Source: Arenibacter sp. ARW7G5Y1 (GTDB taxonomy: Bacteria > Bacteroidota > Bacteroidia > Flavobacteriales > Flavobacteriaceae). Taken from it: a DNA stretch of 64,000 nucleotides. This document shows positions 54,551 to 63,156 of this stretch, piece after piece. How positions within the stretch are numbered: position 1 is the first letter of the stretch; each line of letters opens with the position of its first letter. The stretch lies in contig NZ_QJJZ01000010.1 in assembly GCF_003201775.1 (NCBI RefSeq), positions 129,899-193,898 on the forward strand. The letters run 5' to 3'. A program made the translations under genes and the position numbers. The notes beneath the pieces were generated by a model. That model saw only the letters and a program-made list of their open reading frames with translations, did not search any database and was not told the origin of the DNA.

Positions 54551-54665
54551 AGCTCTTCTCTTGGTTTAGGTTTGATTATGTATTTCCAACTTAGGTAACT
54601 AATATACCATGAAATAAAAAAAATATCACCCTTTAAACTTGAAGGATTCATATTATTAATAAAAA

Positions 54666-54691
54666 GACCATGGGGAAGAATCCCCATGGTC
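54666..54691 (-). terminator. Intrinsic terminator after the STN-SusC/SusD operon
   Basis: GACCATGGGGA (54666-54676) and TCCCCATGGTC (54681-54691) form a perfect 11-bp stem with an AGAA loop. On the minus strand it is followed by UUUUU, 38 bp past the susD stop, and it separates this operon from the permease gene. Confidence 0.9.
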
Positions 54692-54728
54692 CGTAAGATT
54701 CACAGTACTTATCTTATTGATTTCACAT

Positions 54729-56309
54729 TTAATTATTACTGGCCACATCCCACCACAGTCTGGTGTTTAAGTCGTCTCCTCCCATACGGGTAACGGCCTG
54801 CTGATAATTGGCATTATTTGTTGATTTCACCGAATTGGGATACTGAAACCTTACGGGTACCTTTTTATCATTTACGGCATCCGGACCAGGTATTACTTCT
54901 GGCATTCCGGTACGCCTCCAATCGGACCAAGCTTCAAAACCTGTATAAAAGAGGGCTATCCATTTTTGTAAGGCCACTTTTTCCAGCTTTTCAGCGGCTG
55001 TACCTGTATAGGCCACTGTAGTCTGGGCAATATACGCATCCAGGTCAAAGGCTTGTAGGTCGGCAGCGATCTCGTTCCATCCACCGGCAACGATCCTATC
55101 CAAATAGTACGAAAAGGAGGCTCGGATACCATTTTCATAGTAAGTGGCGGCATCGCCAACGGTTATAAAATTTCTTTCCCTTGCCTCGGCCAGGATAAAC
55201 TGGAGCTCTGAATAGTCCATTATAATGGTTTGGGAAGCGGTTGGTGAAGCAAGTTCCACATTACAGGCCCTACAGGCCATTAGAATTCCTATTCTAGAGA
55301 TGAAGTTGGATCCCACCTCATCGGGGTTTCCAGTAGGGCTATACCCTAAGGCGGCCTCATCATCCAAGCCATTCGGCATGCCTACATAATCATCCAGATT
55401 ATCAGAATAGATCCCTTTTCCGGAATTGGAAGTGGGTTGGGCAAAAACGATAAGCCTTCTATCATTTAGGTCCTTTAGCCTGGTTTCCAAGGTAAGGCTC
55501 AACCTAACCTCATCAAAACTACCAGATCGGGTATCGTATTTGGGTTGGGGGTTATCGGAATTCCATTGCAACAGGGCGGCATCCCCATTACTTTCAAATA
55601 TGGGATAGGTTGTAGGGTCGCCCATAATCTCGGACATACCGGCTATGGCCTTGGCTTGGTCCACATCACTGATCCTCATTAAGAGACGAAGCCTTAGCGA
55701 GTTGGCAAACTTCCTCCATTTAAGTACATCCCCACCGTATAATATATCCCCTGATATATTTTGTGTACCTGTCAATGCGGTATTGGCAGCCTTCAGGTCG
55801 GCCAAAAGACCGTCGTATATTTCCTGCTGGGGCGTAAATTCGGGTGTAATATCATCATCGCTTATTCCCTTTACAGCATCCATGTAGGGAACATCCCCAT
55901 AGGAATCCGTTAAATAGGAATAAATCCATGACTTAACGATCAAGCCTACGCCGTAATAGTTTTGGCGATCCGGATTCTCTTGGGTATCACGAACAATATT
56001 CATGATATCACGCAGCCCGTCATAGGCATCGTTATAAGGATCGCTAGTTGGGGACCATTGGTAGATATCCCCAGAAGTAAATTGTAATCGTGCTCCATAT
56101 TGAACGACCGTAAAGCCTTCCTCCCATCCTTGGTTTCCCCAATTATAGGCCATCTGTCTTAAAACCCCGGGCAAAAGCAGTTCCGAGGAAGCCTGCTCCG
56201 GAAAGTTGGGATTTTGATTTATTTCTTCAAAGTCTTCCGTACAACCCATAAAAGCTGCCAAAAGAAACATCATGAAAAAACCCTTTTTTGTTATATGTAT
56301 GTTTTTCAT
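54729..56309 (-). CDS. SusD-like_2 family outer-membrane lipoprotein
   Basis: The 526-residue protein has a lipobox (LAAFMGCTEDFEE, Cys23) and the SusD-like_2 start TEDFEEINQNPNFPEQ, differing from the RagB type of the other two SusDs. Later segments SYLTDSYGDVPYMDAVKG, KWRKFANSLRLRLLMRIS and GFEAWSDWRRTGMPEV are typical. It follows its STN-type SusC by 11 bp. This subfamily is often paired with receptors under ECF-sigma/FecR control, as here, and its ligands are not always sugars (peptides and other organics are reported), so the substrate is not predicted. Confidence 0.93.
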   Translation of the reverse strand: MKNIHITKKGFFMMFLLAAFMGCTEDFEEINQNPNFPEQASSELLLPGVLRQMAYNWGNQGWEEGFTVVQYGARLQFTSGDIYQWSPTSDPYNDAYDGLRDIMNIVRDTQENPDRQNYYGVGLIVKSWIYSYLTDSYGDVPYMDAVKGISDDDITPEFTPQQEIYDGLLADLKAANTALTGTQNISGDILYGGDVLKWRKFANSLRLRLLMRISDVDQAKAIAGMSEIMGDPTTYPIFESNGDAALLQWNSDNPQPKYDTRSGSFDEVRLSLTLETRLKDLNDRRLIVFAQPTSNSGKGIYSDNLDDYVGMPNGLDDEAALGYSPTGNPDEVGSNFISRIGILMACRACNVELASPTASQTIIMDYSELQFILAEARERNFITVGDAATYYENGIRASFSYYLDRIVAGGWNEIAADLQAFDLDAYIAQTTVAYTGTAAEKLEKVALQKWIALFYTGFEAWSDWRRTGMPEVIPGPDAVNDKKVPVRFQYPNSVKSTNNANYQQAVTRMGGDDLNTRLWWDVASNN

Positions 56310-56320
56310 CTTTTATGCTA

Positions 56321-59300
56321 TTAAAAATCGATTTGTAAATTTAGCGTATATGTTCTGGTGCTGGGATAGGACATATTCTCTATACCGGGCTGCAGGGTAC
56401 CACCAGCAACCGATACCGTTTCCGGATCAAAATGGGGGTTGTCCGTCCATAGTGCCAAATTCCTGCCTGTCAAGGACAATCTTGCCTTACTGATAGGAAG
56501 CTTGTCTATAATTTTATTGGAAAGGCTATAGCCCAATGTAACCTCGCGCAATTTGGTATAGGAAGCATCGTATTTGGCCGCCTCTACATTATCCCGCTCA
56601 TAGTAACGGTTATTATAGGTTCTAACATCCACGTTTATTGTGTTGGGTGTATATACCCCTGGGGATGTCTCCAAAACCCCTTCAGCAACAATTCCTGTTT
56701 CCCTTCCTTCCAAGGTCTCTTTTAATTGCCCGGAAGTGGAACCTATGGTTTTGGTCCTGGACACTACGATTCCTCCCTGTCTAATATCGAACATAAATCC
56801 AAAATCCACGGACTTATATTTGAAGCTATTAAGTATCCCCAAGGTATAATCCGGGGCATAATCACCTTGGTACACCAAATCGTCCGTCCTAATGGGGATA
56901 CCACTGTTATTTACGATCATTTGACCATAATACTCACTGTTCTCATCTTCTACACGTTGAAATCCCCGTCCGTAAATAGCACTAATGGAGCCGCCTTCCC
57001 TAGCTTGGATAAAAACGCTGTTCCTTTCGGTAAGCGTATAATCTATACCCCCCAGATCGGTAACCTCACTCCTATTCCTTGAATAGTTGAACATGGCATT
57101 CCAACTGAAATTCTCAGTCCTAACGGGCACAACGTTCAACATGGCCTCAAAACCATAATTCCTTACTTCTCCCGCGTTGATCAACTTACTGGTATATCCA
57201 CTGGAGATATCCGTACTTATGGGTATGATCTGATTTTTGGTACGCCCATCATAATAGGTGGCATCCAAATTAAGCCTACTTTGAAACAAGCGGATATCGG
57301 CACCAATCTCATAAGATGATGTAATCTCCGGTTTCAAATTGGCATTGGGGATCAAGGAGGATTCCGTTAAAATTGGGTTATCCCCAAAAGGTGTTTCGTT
57401 GGTAAAGAAACTGGACAACTTATAGGGGTCCGTATCATTACCTACCTCGGCATAGGCCGCCCTTAATTTTGCAAAAGAGACAAAATCGGGCATTTTAAAC
57501 ATATCACTAGCTATGGCACTTAAAGTAACCGAAGGATAGAAATAGGAATTATTATCGGTAGGTAGGGTACTGGACCAATCGTTACGGCCAGTTACATCCA
57601 AAAAAAGTAAATTATCATAGGCGAACCTGGCAAAACCATAGAGACTGTTGATTCTCTTCTGTTCATTGTTGGTATATACCTCCAACGGTCTCCTCGTATT
57701 ATTAAAGGAATATACGCCAGGGTTGATCAACTGGGGGGCAACGGTCTGGGTGTACTCCTGCTTCTGACGAAATTGATTTCCACCGGCCGATATATTCAGG
57801 TTCCACTTTTCATTAAAGGTTTTATCATAAGATAATAGGAAATCTGTATTGGATTCCTCAAAGAACACATTGTCTTCCCTATAATAACCTAGAGGGAAGC
57901 GCTGGGTACTAAACGCTCTTTTTTTGGTCCTGAGATCGCGATAAAAATCCCTTCCGGTCCTTACCATTAAGTTCCAATTATCATTGATCTCGTAATTGGC
58001 ACTAATATTCCCGTATACCCTGTCCTTGTTCTGTGAATTGGTATTCTCATACACGTTGAAGAAAGGGTTGTCATGATAATTGTAATTATAGTTGAACTGT
58101 TGCAGGTCTTCCCTACCAGGCATCCAATAATCCCTCATACTGTTGGTGTTCAATTGCCTACCGTACCAAATAAAGAGATACATGATACTTTCCGTACCAT
58201 AGCTTAGGGAAGGTCTATTGTCACTGTCGGATTTTACATAATTTACATTGGTATTGATCGTTAATTTGTCGGTCAGGTTTAGACCTGTATTCAAATTAAA
58301 AGTATTTCGCCTAAGGTCTGTATTGGGTACTATGCCCTCTTGGTCCAAATTTTGGTAGGAGAACCTTATATTGCCAAGGTCCCCGGATTTGGAAATGGCT
58401 ATACTATTGGTCTTGGTGTACCCTGTATTAAAGAAGTCCATGGTATTGTCCGGCATGGACACCCATGGTGTTGGGGTAATTGGCGAATCGCTCACTAGAT
58501 AGTCCCCTCCTCTTGTTCCATCCGCCCTGGGGGAATCAAACTGTGGGATCATCAGTCCGGTATCCAACCTAGGGCCCCAACTTTCGTCAACACCATCGGC
58601 GATACCGCTTCCACTTCCATCGACAAATGCAAACTGTTGGTTGTTGCCTTGACCGTATTCGTTTTGCCAATCGGGCAATAACAAAACACTTTCCATGGTT
58701 ATACCGGAATTAACGGAAACTCCCAATTGACCTTTTTTGCTATTCCCTTTCTTGGTCGTTATAATAATGGCCCCGTTTGCCGCCCTAGCTCCGTACAAAG
58801 CCGCTGCAGCCGGTCCTTTTAGAACGTTTATGGATTCTATATTCTCTGGGTTTATTTCCGAAGCCCCATTTCCATAATCCACATCCTGTGTTCCAGAACC
58901 ACTGGACCCTACAATTTCATTGCTAATAGGAGTACCATCCACAATGAACAAAGGGGAATTCCCATTAATGTTCAGCGAGGCATCGCCCCGTATGGATACT
59001 CTGGCAGAACCTCCCAATCCGGAAGGGCTGTTGGTAATCTGTAGACCGGCCACCTTTCCAGAAATGCCATTTAAAAGATTGGGTTCCCTAGCCCCGGATA
59101 CCTGATCGCCATCGAGCTCCTGGGATGCATATCCTAGGGATTTCTTTTCCCTCTTAATGCCCAAGGCAGTTACTACCACTTCACTTAAACCCGTAGCACT
59201 CTCTTCCAAAGTAATAGAGACATTGGTCTGCCCATTTAGTGCAATTTCTTTGTTGGTAAACCCTATATAGGAAACCACTAAAGAGGCGTTTGGCCCATTT

Positions 59301-59842
59301 ACATCCAAGGAGAAATTACCGTCAAAATCGGACTGGGTACCATTGGTTGTTCCCTTTTCCAATACATTGGCTCCAGGCAAGGGACTACCATCACTGTCCA
59401 AAATAGTACCATTTACCTTAAAAGGCTGGTTCAAATCCACCTTTTTTTCTTCCTCTTTACTGGTGGAAGGGATATTTTTTTCAGGCTTGAGTACAATTTG
59501 TTTATCCAATACCTGATAGGCTATGTCCATATTGGAAAACATTCTATCACGAATTTTGGTAACCAATTCTTTATTAGCCTTCACAGAGACAATCTTTTTA
59601 TAATCCACCTCCTTATCATTATACATGAATTTGAATTCTGTAAGCGACTCAATTCTGTTCAACACACTTTCAATACTTACATTTTCGAGGTTCAAGGTAA
59701 CCTTGGCCTTTTGACCATAAGTTTCGTTTGCATGAATTTGAAAAAGCGAAACGACAAGTAACAGTGAGGTAGTAAGTTTCATTTTCAAATCATATTGTAG
59801 CCGAAAACGGGATTTCCTCCCCGGCTTGATCAGGTTTTTCAT
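56321..59842 (-). CDS. SusC-type TonB-dependent receptor with N-terminal STN domain
   Basis: From the ATG at 59842 (MKNLIKPGRKSRFR) it has 1173 residues; a GTG at 59881 would add 13. After the signal (MKLTTSLLLVVSLFQIHA) comes an STN secretin/TonB domain (VTLNLENVSIESVLNRIE), then a carboxypeptidase-like domain (VNGTILDSDGSPLPGANV), plug (VVVTALGIKREKKSLGYA; LYGARAANGAIIITTKKG) and barrel ending LNLQIDF. The STN domain talks to FecR (60015-61157): ligand binding is signalled to the periplasmic FecR, releasing the sigma factor (61221-61871) to activate the system. The conserved TonB-linked architecture and length are normal. Confidence 0.95.
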   Translation of the reverse strand: MKNLIKPGRKSRFRLQYDLKMKLTTSLLLVVSLFQIHANETYGQKAKVTLNLENVSIESVLNRIESLTEFKFMYNDKEVDYKKIVSVKANKELVTKIRDRMFSNMDIAYQVLDKQIVLKPEKNIPSTSKEEEKKVDLNQPFKVNGTILDSDGSPLPGANVLEKGTTNGTQSDFDGNFSLDVNGPNASLVVSYIGFTNKEIALNGQTNVSITLEESATGLSEVVVTALGIKREKKSLGYASQELDGDQVSGAREPNLLNGISGKVAGLQITNSPSGLGGSARVSIRGDASLNINGNSPLFIVDGTPISNEIVGSSGSGTQDVDYGNGASEINPENIESINVLKGPAAAALYGARAANGAIIITTKKGNSKKGQLGVSVNSGITMESVLLLPDWQNEYGQGNNQQFAFVDGSGSGIADGVDESWGPRLDTGLMIPQFDSPRADGTRGGDYLVSDSPITPTPWVSMPDNTMDFFNTGYTKTNSIAISKSGDLGNIRFSYQNLDQEGIVPNTDLRRNTFNLNTGLNLTDKLTINTNVNYVKSDSDNRPSLSYGTESIMYLFIWYGRQLNTNSMRDYWMPGREDLQQFNYNYNYHDNPFFNVYENTNSQNKDRVYGNISANYEINDNWNLMVRTGRDFYRDLRTKKRAFSTQRFPLGYYREDNVFFEESNTDFLLSYDKTFNEKWNLNISAGGNQFRQKQEYTQTVAPQLINPGVYSFNNTRRPLEVYTNNEQKRINSLYGFARFAYDNLLFLDVTGRNDWSSTLPTDNNSYFYPSVTLSAIASDMFKMPDFVSFAKLRAAYAEVGNDTDPYKLSSFFTNETPFGDNPILTESSLIPNANLKPEITSSYEIGADIRLFQSRLNLDATYYDGRTKNQIIPISTDISSGYTSKLINAGEVRNYGFEAMLNVVPVRTENFSWNAMFNYSRNRSEVTDLGGIDYTLTERNSVFIQAREGGSISAIYGRGFQRVEDENSEYYGQMIVNNSGIPIRTDDLVYQGDYAPDYTLGILNSFKYKSVDFGFMFDIRQGGIVVSRTKTIGSTSGQLKETLEGRETGIVAEGVLETSPGVYTPNTINVDVRTYNNRYYERDNVEAAKYDASYTKLREVTLGYSLSNKIIDKLPISKARLSLTGRNLALWTDNPHFDPETVSVAGGTLQPGIENMSYPSTRTYTLNLQIDF

Positions 59843-59887
59843 ATTTTTGTAATGTTTTACGTGGTTAATTAATTTAATCACAGCTTA

Positions 59888-59913
59888 TCGGGAAGTGTTG
59901 GCGCACTTTCCGA
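59888..59913 (+). terminator. Terminator-shaped hairpin in the STN-susC leader (plus-strand U-run)
   Basis: TCGGGAAGTG (59888-59897) and CACTTTCCGA (59904-59913) pair with one mismatch around 6 nt, and a run of nine T follows on the plus strand. No plus-strand gene reads into it, so it may stop antisense transcripts or act as a structured 5' end of the susC mRNA. Confidence 0.45.
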
Positions 59914-60014
59914 TTTTTTTTTGCCTTTACACCTTGTAGTTAAAGTGTCCGAAAAAAAATTGTGATCTGTTTAAATTTTGAAAAGTCTAATTCATTGGCA
60001 GTTGGTTTGTTTTG

Positions 60015-61157
60015 TTAGTTGATAATTATTTGTCTGTTGTTGATTTTATAATCCATTTCGTAGGTGATATTGAACGTTTTAAATACTTGATCTATAGTTT
60101 CAACATCAAAACTTGCCGTAAACAATTCTTCATTGAGTTCAAGGTTATTGTTCACTATCTCTACATTATAATGCCGCTCCAATTTTTTTACAATGTTCTT
60201 AAAGGGCACATGTCTCAAAATAATTTTTCCATTAAGCCAATCGGTGTGCATAGCTACATCCGCTTCTTCCACCAAAATTTGATTATTGTATTTGTTCCAT
60301 TCAGCTTTAAATCCAGGTTCCAATAAAGAAGCATTGGCAGAATCAAAAGTGTCCTTTTTATTATAAACTGAAACCGACCCCTCCAAAAGGGTCGTATTGA
60401 CAAATTGATCTTCCGGATAGGAGGATAAATTAAATTTTGTCCCAAGCACACGTACATTAAGCTGGTTTGTATTTACTATAAATGCATTTACCGAGTCCTT
60501 GGTAACATTAAAAAATGCTTCCCCATCCAGAAAAACCTGTCTGTTCATCGCTTTTAAAAAATGTACTGGATATTTAAGGGATGTTCCGGAGTTAAGGGTT
60601 ACCTGCGTACCATCGGAAAGCAATAAATCAAATCTTTTGCCATAAGGTACGGTGAGGGTATTATAAACCAATTCCTCTGTGAAACCACTATTGTTTTTAT
60701 AGACCAATTGGGATCCTTGCTGTGCTCCTACCAAATTTCCTTCGGAATCCACAACTTTGGCCTTACCATTTTCCGAAATAACCTCTACGGTTCCATCATC
60801 CAATTGCAAGGTAATGGCATCCTCGGAAATTATTGGGGCAGAAGTGGAATCGATAATATTGTCCTTAAAAATATAGGTTACCCCTACAAGAAGTGAAAGA
60901 ACAGCGGCGGATTTCAATATTGCCACTGGAATGCGACGTTTATTTTTGGGGCTAGGATTTTGGGTCTTGACAATACCGTGGTAGGAAGCATCCAAATCCC
61001 CATCCACATCATCCATGGTGGATGCCATATATTCGGCTTTGGCCTCAAAGTATCTTTTGGTATTTTGATCGGAAGAAACAATCCAATCCTGAACTTCCTT
61101 TTCCTCCTTTGAAGTAGCAGTACCCCTTAAGTATTTAGATATTTTTTGATCTAGCAT
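60015..61157 (-). CDS. FecR-family anti-sigma/signal-transducing protein
   Basis: This 380-residue protein has a cytoplasmic N-terminus (SKEEKEVQDWIVSSDQNTKR) that would bind the sigma factor, a transmembrane helix at about residues 79-97 (ILKSAAVLSLLVGVTYIF) and periplasmic FecR domain segments (GEAFFNVTKD, FIVNTNQLNVRVLGTKFNLS, DWLNGKIILRHVPFKNIVKKL). It lies between the sigma gene (63 bp upstream) and the STN-SusC. The layout is the standard Bacteroidota three-protein trans-envelope signalling unit. Confidence 0.94.
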   Translation of the reverse strand: MLDQKISKYLRGTATSKEEKEVQDWIVSSDQNTKRYFEAKAEYMASTMDDVDGDLDASYHGIVKTQNPSPKNKRRIPVAILKSAAVLSLLVGVTYIFKDNIIDSTSAPIISEDAITLQLDDGTVEVISENGKAKVVDSEGNLVGAQQGSQLVYKNNSGFTEELVYNTLTVPYGKRFDLLLSDGTQVTLNSGTSLKYPVHFLKAMNRQVFLDGEAFFNVTKDSVNAFIVNTNQLNVRVLGTKFNLSSYPEDQFVNTTLLEGSVSVYNKKDTFDSANASLLEPGFKAEWNKYNNQILVEEADVAMHTDWLNGKIILRHVPFKNIVKKLERHYNVEIVNNNLELNEELFTASFDVETIDQVFKTFNITYEMDYKINNRQIIIN

Positions 61158-61220
61158 CTTCCTGTGTTCTATTAAAAAGACGACTCAAAAAAGACTTACA
61201 CCTAGTGCTGGATCATAATT

Positions 61221-61871
61221 TTATTGGGAAACAGAGATAAATTCCCTTAAATGAAGCCTCATATGCCTAAGGGCACTGGCTATATGGCTATCTACCGTTT
61301 TGTGTGAAATGCCCATCTGCTCTGCTATTTCACTATGCCTTAAACCTTCTAGTCGGCTCTTTTTAAAAATATTTTTACATTTTTTCGGCAACAAATCTAT
61401 GCTCTGTACAATTTTGCTTTCCAATTCATTTTCAAGTAACAGGGAGGCAGTTTCATCCTGAATAAAATTATATTGGATTTCAGATTTTATGCGATAACTA
61501 TTATCTATATAATTCCTTTTAACCCTTTCGTGCTTCAATTGGTCCAGGCACAAATTTTTGGTCATGGTATATAAGTAACCATTAATATTGGTCACTTCGC
61601 CCAAAGATTCTTTATTTTCCCATATTTTAAGGAATACGTTCTGTACTATACTTTCGGCTTCCTGTTGGTAGAGTAGATAGCCTTTTGCAATTTGCACCAG
61701 TTTTTTATAGTAGAGTCTGAACAAGGTCTCAAAAGCATATTTCTCTCCCTTTTCCAAAAGGGAAAGAAAAAGCTCATTGTTGATATTAGGCTGGCCTTTT
61801 TTCAACTTATTTGTGGGTTTTAATATTCGGATATTCGGCTGTATCAAATTACCAATTCGGAAAGCATCCAC
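61221..61871 (-). CDS. ECF-type RNA polymerase sigma factor
   Basis: This 216-residue sigma-70 family protein has region 2 (AFETLFRLYYKKLVQIAKGYL, QNVFLKIWENKE) and region 4 (LPKKCKNIFKKSRLEGLRHSEIAEQMGISHKTVDSHIA) of the Bacteroidota ECF group. It opens the operon with FecR and STN-SusC. The start is uncertain: the open frame begins at a GTG (61871) with no in-frame ATG upstream before the stop, and the first about 30 residues look non-conserved, so initiation further in, at a TTG or other codon, is possible. Confidence 0.92.
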   Translation of the reverse strand: MDAFRIGNLIQPNIRILKPTNKLKKGQPNINNELFLSLLEKGEKYAFETLFRLYYKKLVQIAKGYLLYQQEAESIVQNVFLKIWENKESLGEVTNINGYLYTMTKNLCLDQLKHERVKRNYIDNSYRIKSEIQYNFIQDETASLLLENELESKIVQSIDLLPKKCKNIFKKSRLEGLRHSEIAEQMGISHKTVDSHIASALRHMRLHLREFISVSQ

Positions 61872-62102
61872 TTCCCATGAATTTGGCCTACCGATAGCCC
61901 TAAATTTTCCCCATCACCATCCTGGTCATTTTAAATTTATTAGGTAATGCCCTCCAGCCCGATTTTTTTTCCCAGTAGCATCCCAACCATTGATAAATAC
62001 AAATTCACCACAATTTAACAAAAAATTATAATTTAACCAAGAATCAATTTTTTTTACTCTATATATAATTATCGATTTTAGAATTTCTTAGTTTTAAAGA
62101 TA

Positions 62103-63113
62103 TTAATGGCCTATTTCTGCAATTTTTACCGGCCTATTTTCCTTTAATGATTTTATGGCCGCCAAGCCTATTTGCAGTGAACGAAGCCCATCGGTACCAT
62201 CTACGGCCATGGTCTTGCCGTTTTTTAAACTGGCTACATAACTGGCCATTTCGCATTTGTAGGCTGCCGCATACCTTTCCAGGAAGAAATGGAGGGGCAG
62301 TGATCCAACTATTCCCTGTTTGGTATACAGCCTATGTGAATCTTCATAATTGTTATCGGCCTGAGCCATTCCTTTGGAACCAAATACTTCTATTCTTTGG
62401 TCATAACCGTAGGCGGCTTCCCTGCTATTGTCTATTACGGCCATGGTACCGTCGGTATAGGTCAAGGTTACAATTGCCGTGTCTATATCCCCGGCCTCAC
62501 CTATAGCGGGATCGACCAATACAGCTCCTTTGGCATATACTTCCACTACCTCCTTGCCCACCACAAATCTGGCCATATCAAAATCGTGAATGGTCATATC
62601 CAAAAAAAGGCCTCCGGATTGTTGTATATAACTTACCGGTGGTGCACCTGGATCCCTACTTGTAATCTTTACCAAGTGGGGCTCTCCAACAGCTCCTTCT
62701 TTTACGAGCACATGAACCTTTCTAAACTCTTTATCGAACCTACGGTTAAAACCCAACATCAATTTAATATTGGTTTCTTTGACCACTTTTAAAACCTCTA
62801 CCACTCTCTTAATGGATAGATCCAAAGGTTTCTCACAAAAAACATGGATTCCCGCTTTGGCGGCCATTTCCACATAATCGGCATGGGTATCGGTTGGGGA
62901 ACAGATGACCACGGAATCGAAAGCGGCAACAGCCAATAGCGCTTCATAGGTATCGGTTATATGAGGTATGTTCTTTGCTTTTGCATATTCCCTACATTCT
63001 TCCATGGGGTCCATTACGGCTACCACTTCCACATCTTCCATCTGTAGTAAATTTTCCAAATGGATCTTTCCTATCCTGCCCAACCCTGCTACGGCGAATT
63101 TAACTTTTGTCAT
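62103..63113 (-). CDS. iolG: Inositol 2-dehydrogenase (Gfo/Idh/MocA family)
   Basis: IolG oxidises myo-inositol to 2-keto-myo-inositol with NAD. The 336-residue protein has the Rossmann motif GLGRIGKIHLENL, the family EKPLDLS at the catalytic loop (HVFCEKPLD), LGFNRRFD and FLDMTIHDFDMARFV (His-Asp-Phe near the catalytic His). No signal peptide, so cytoplasmic, unlike the two Gfo/Idh/MocA proteins of region B. It lies 43 bp downstream of the IolE-like gene, together suggesting an inositol or related sugar pathway. Other inositol or sugar dehydrogenase specificities of the family remain possible. Confidence 0.87.
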   Translation of the reverse strand: MTKVKFAVAGLGRIGKIHLENLLQMEDVEVVAVMDPMEECREYAKAKNIPHITDTYEALLAVAAFDSVVICSPTDTHADYVEMAAKAGIHVFCEKPLDLSIKRVVEVLKVVKETNIKLMLGFNRRFDKEFRKVHVLVKEGAVGEPHLVKITSRDPGAPPVSYIQQSGGLFLDMTIHDFDMARFVVGKEVVEVYAKGAVLVDPAIGEAGDIDTAIVTLTYTDGTMAVIDNSREAAYGYDQRIEVFGSKGMAQADNNYEDSHRLYTKQGIVGSLPLHFFLERYAAAYKCEMASYVASLKNGKTMAVDGTDGLRSLQIGLAAIKSLKENRPVKIAEIGH

Positions 63114-63156
63114 CGTTTTATATTTCTTAATGATAGTTTTCTCATTGTTTATTTAA

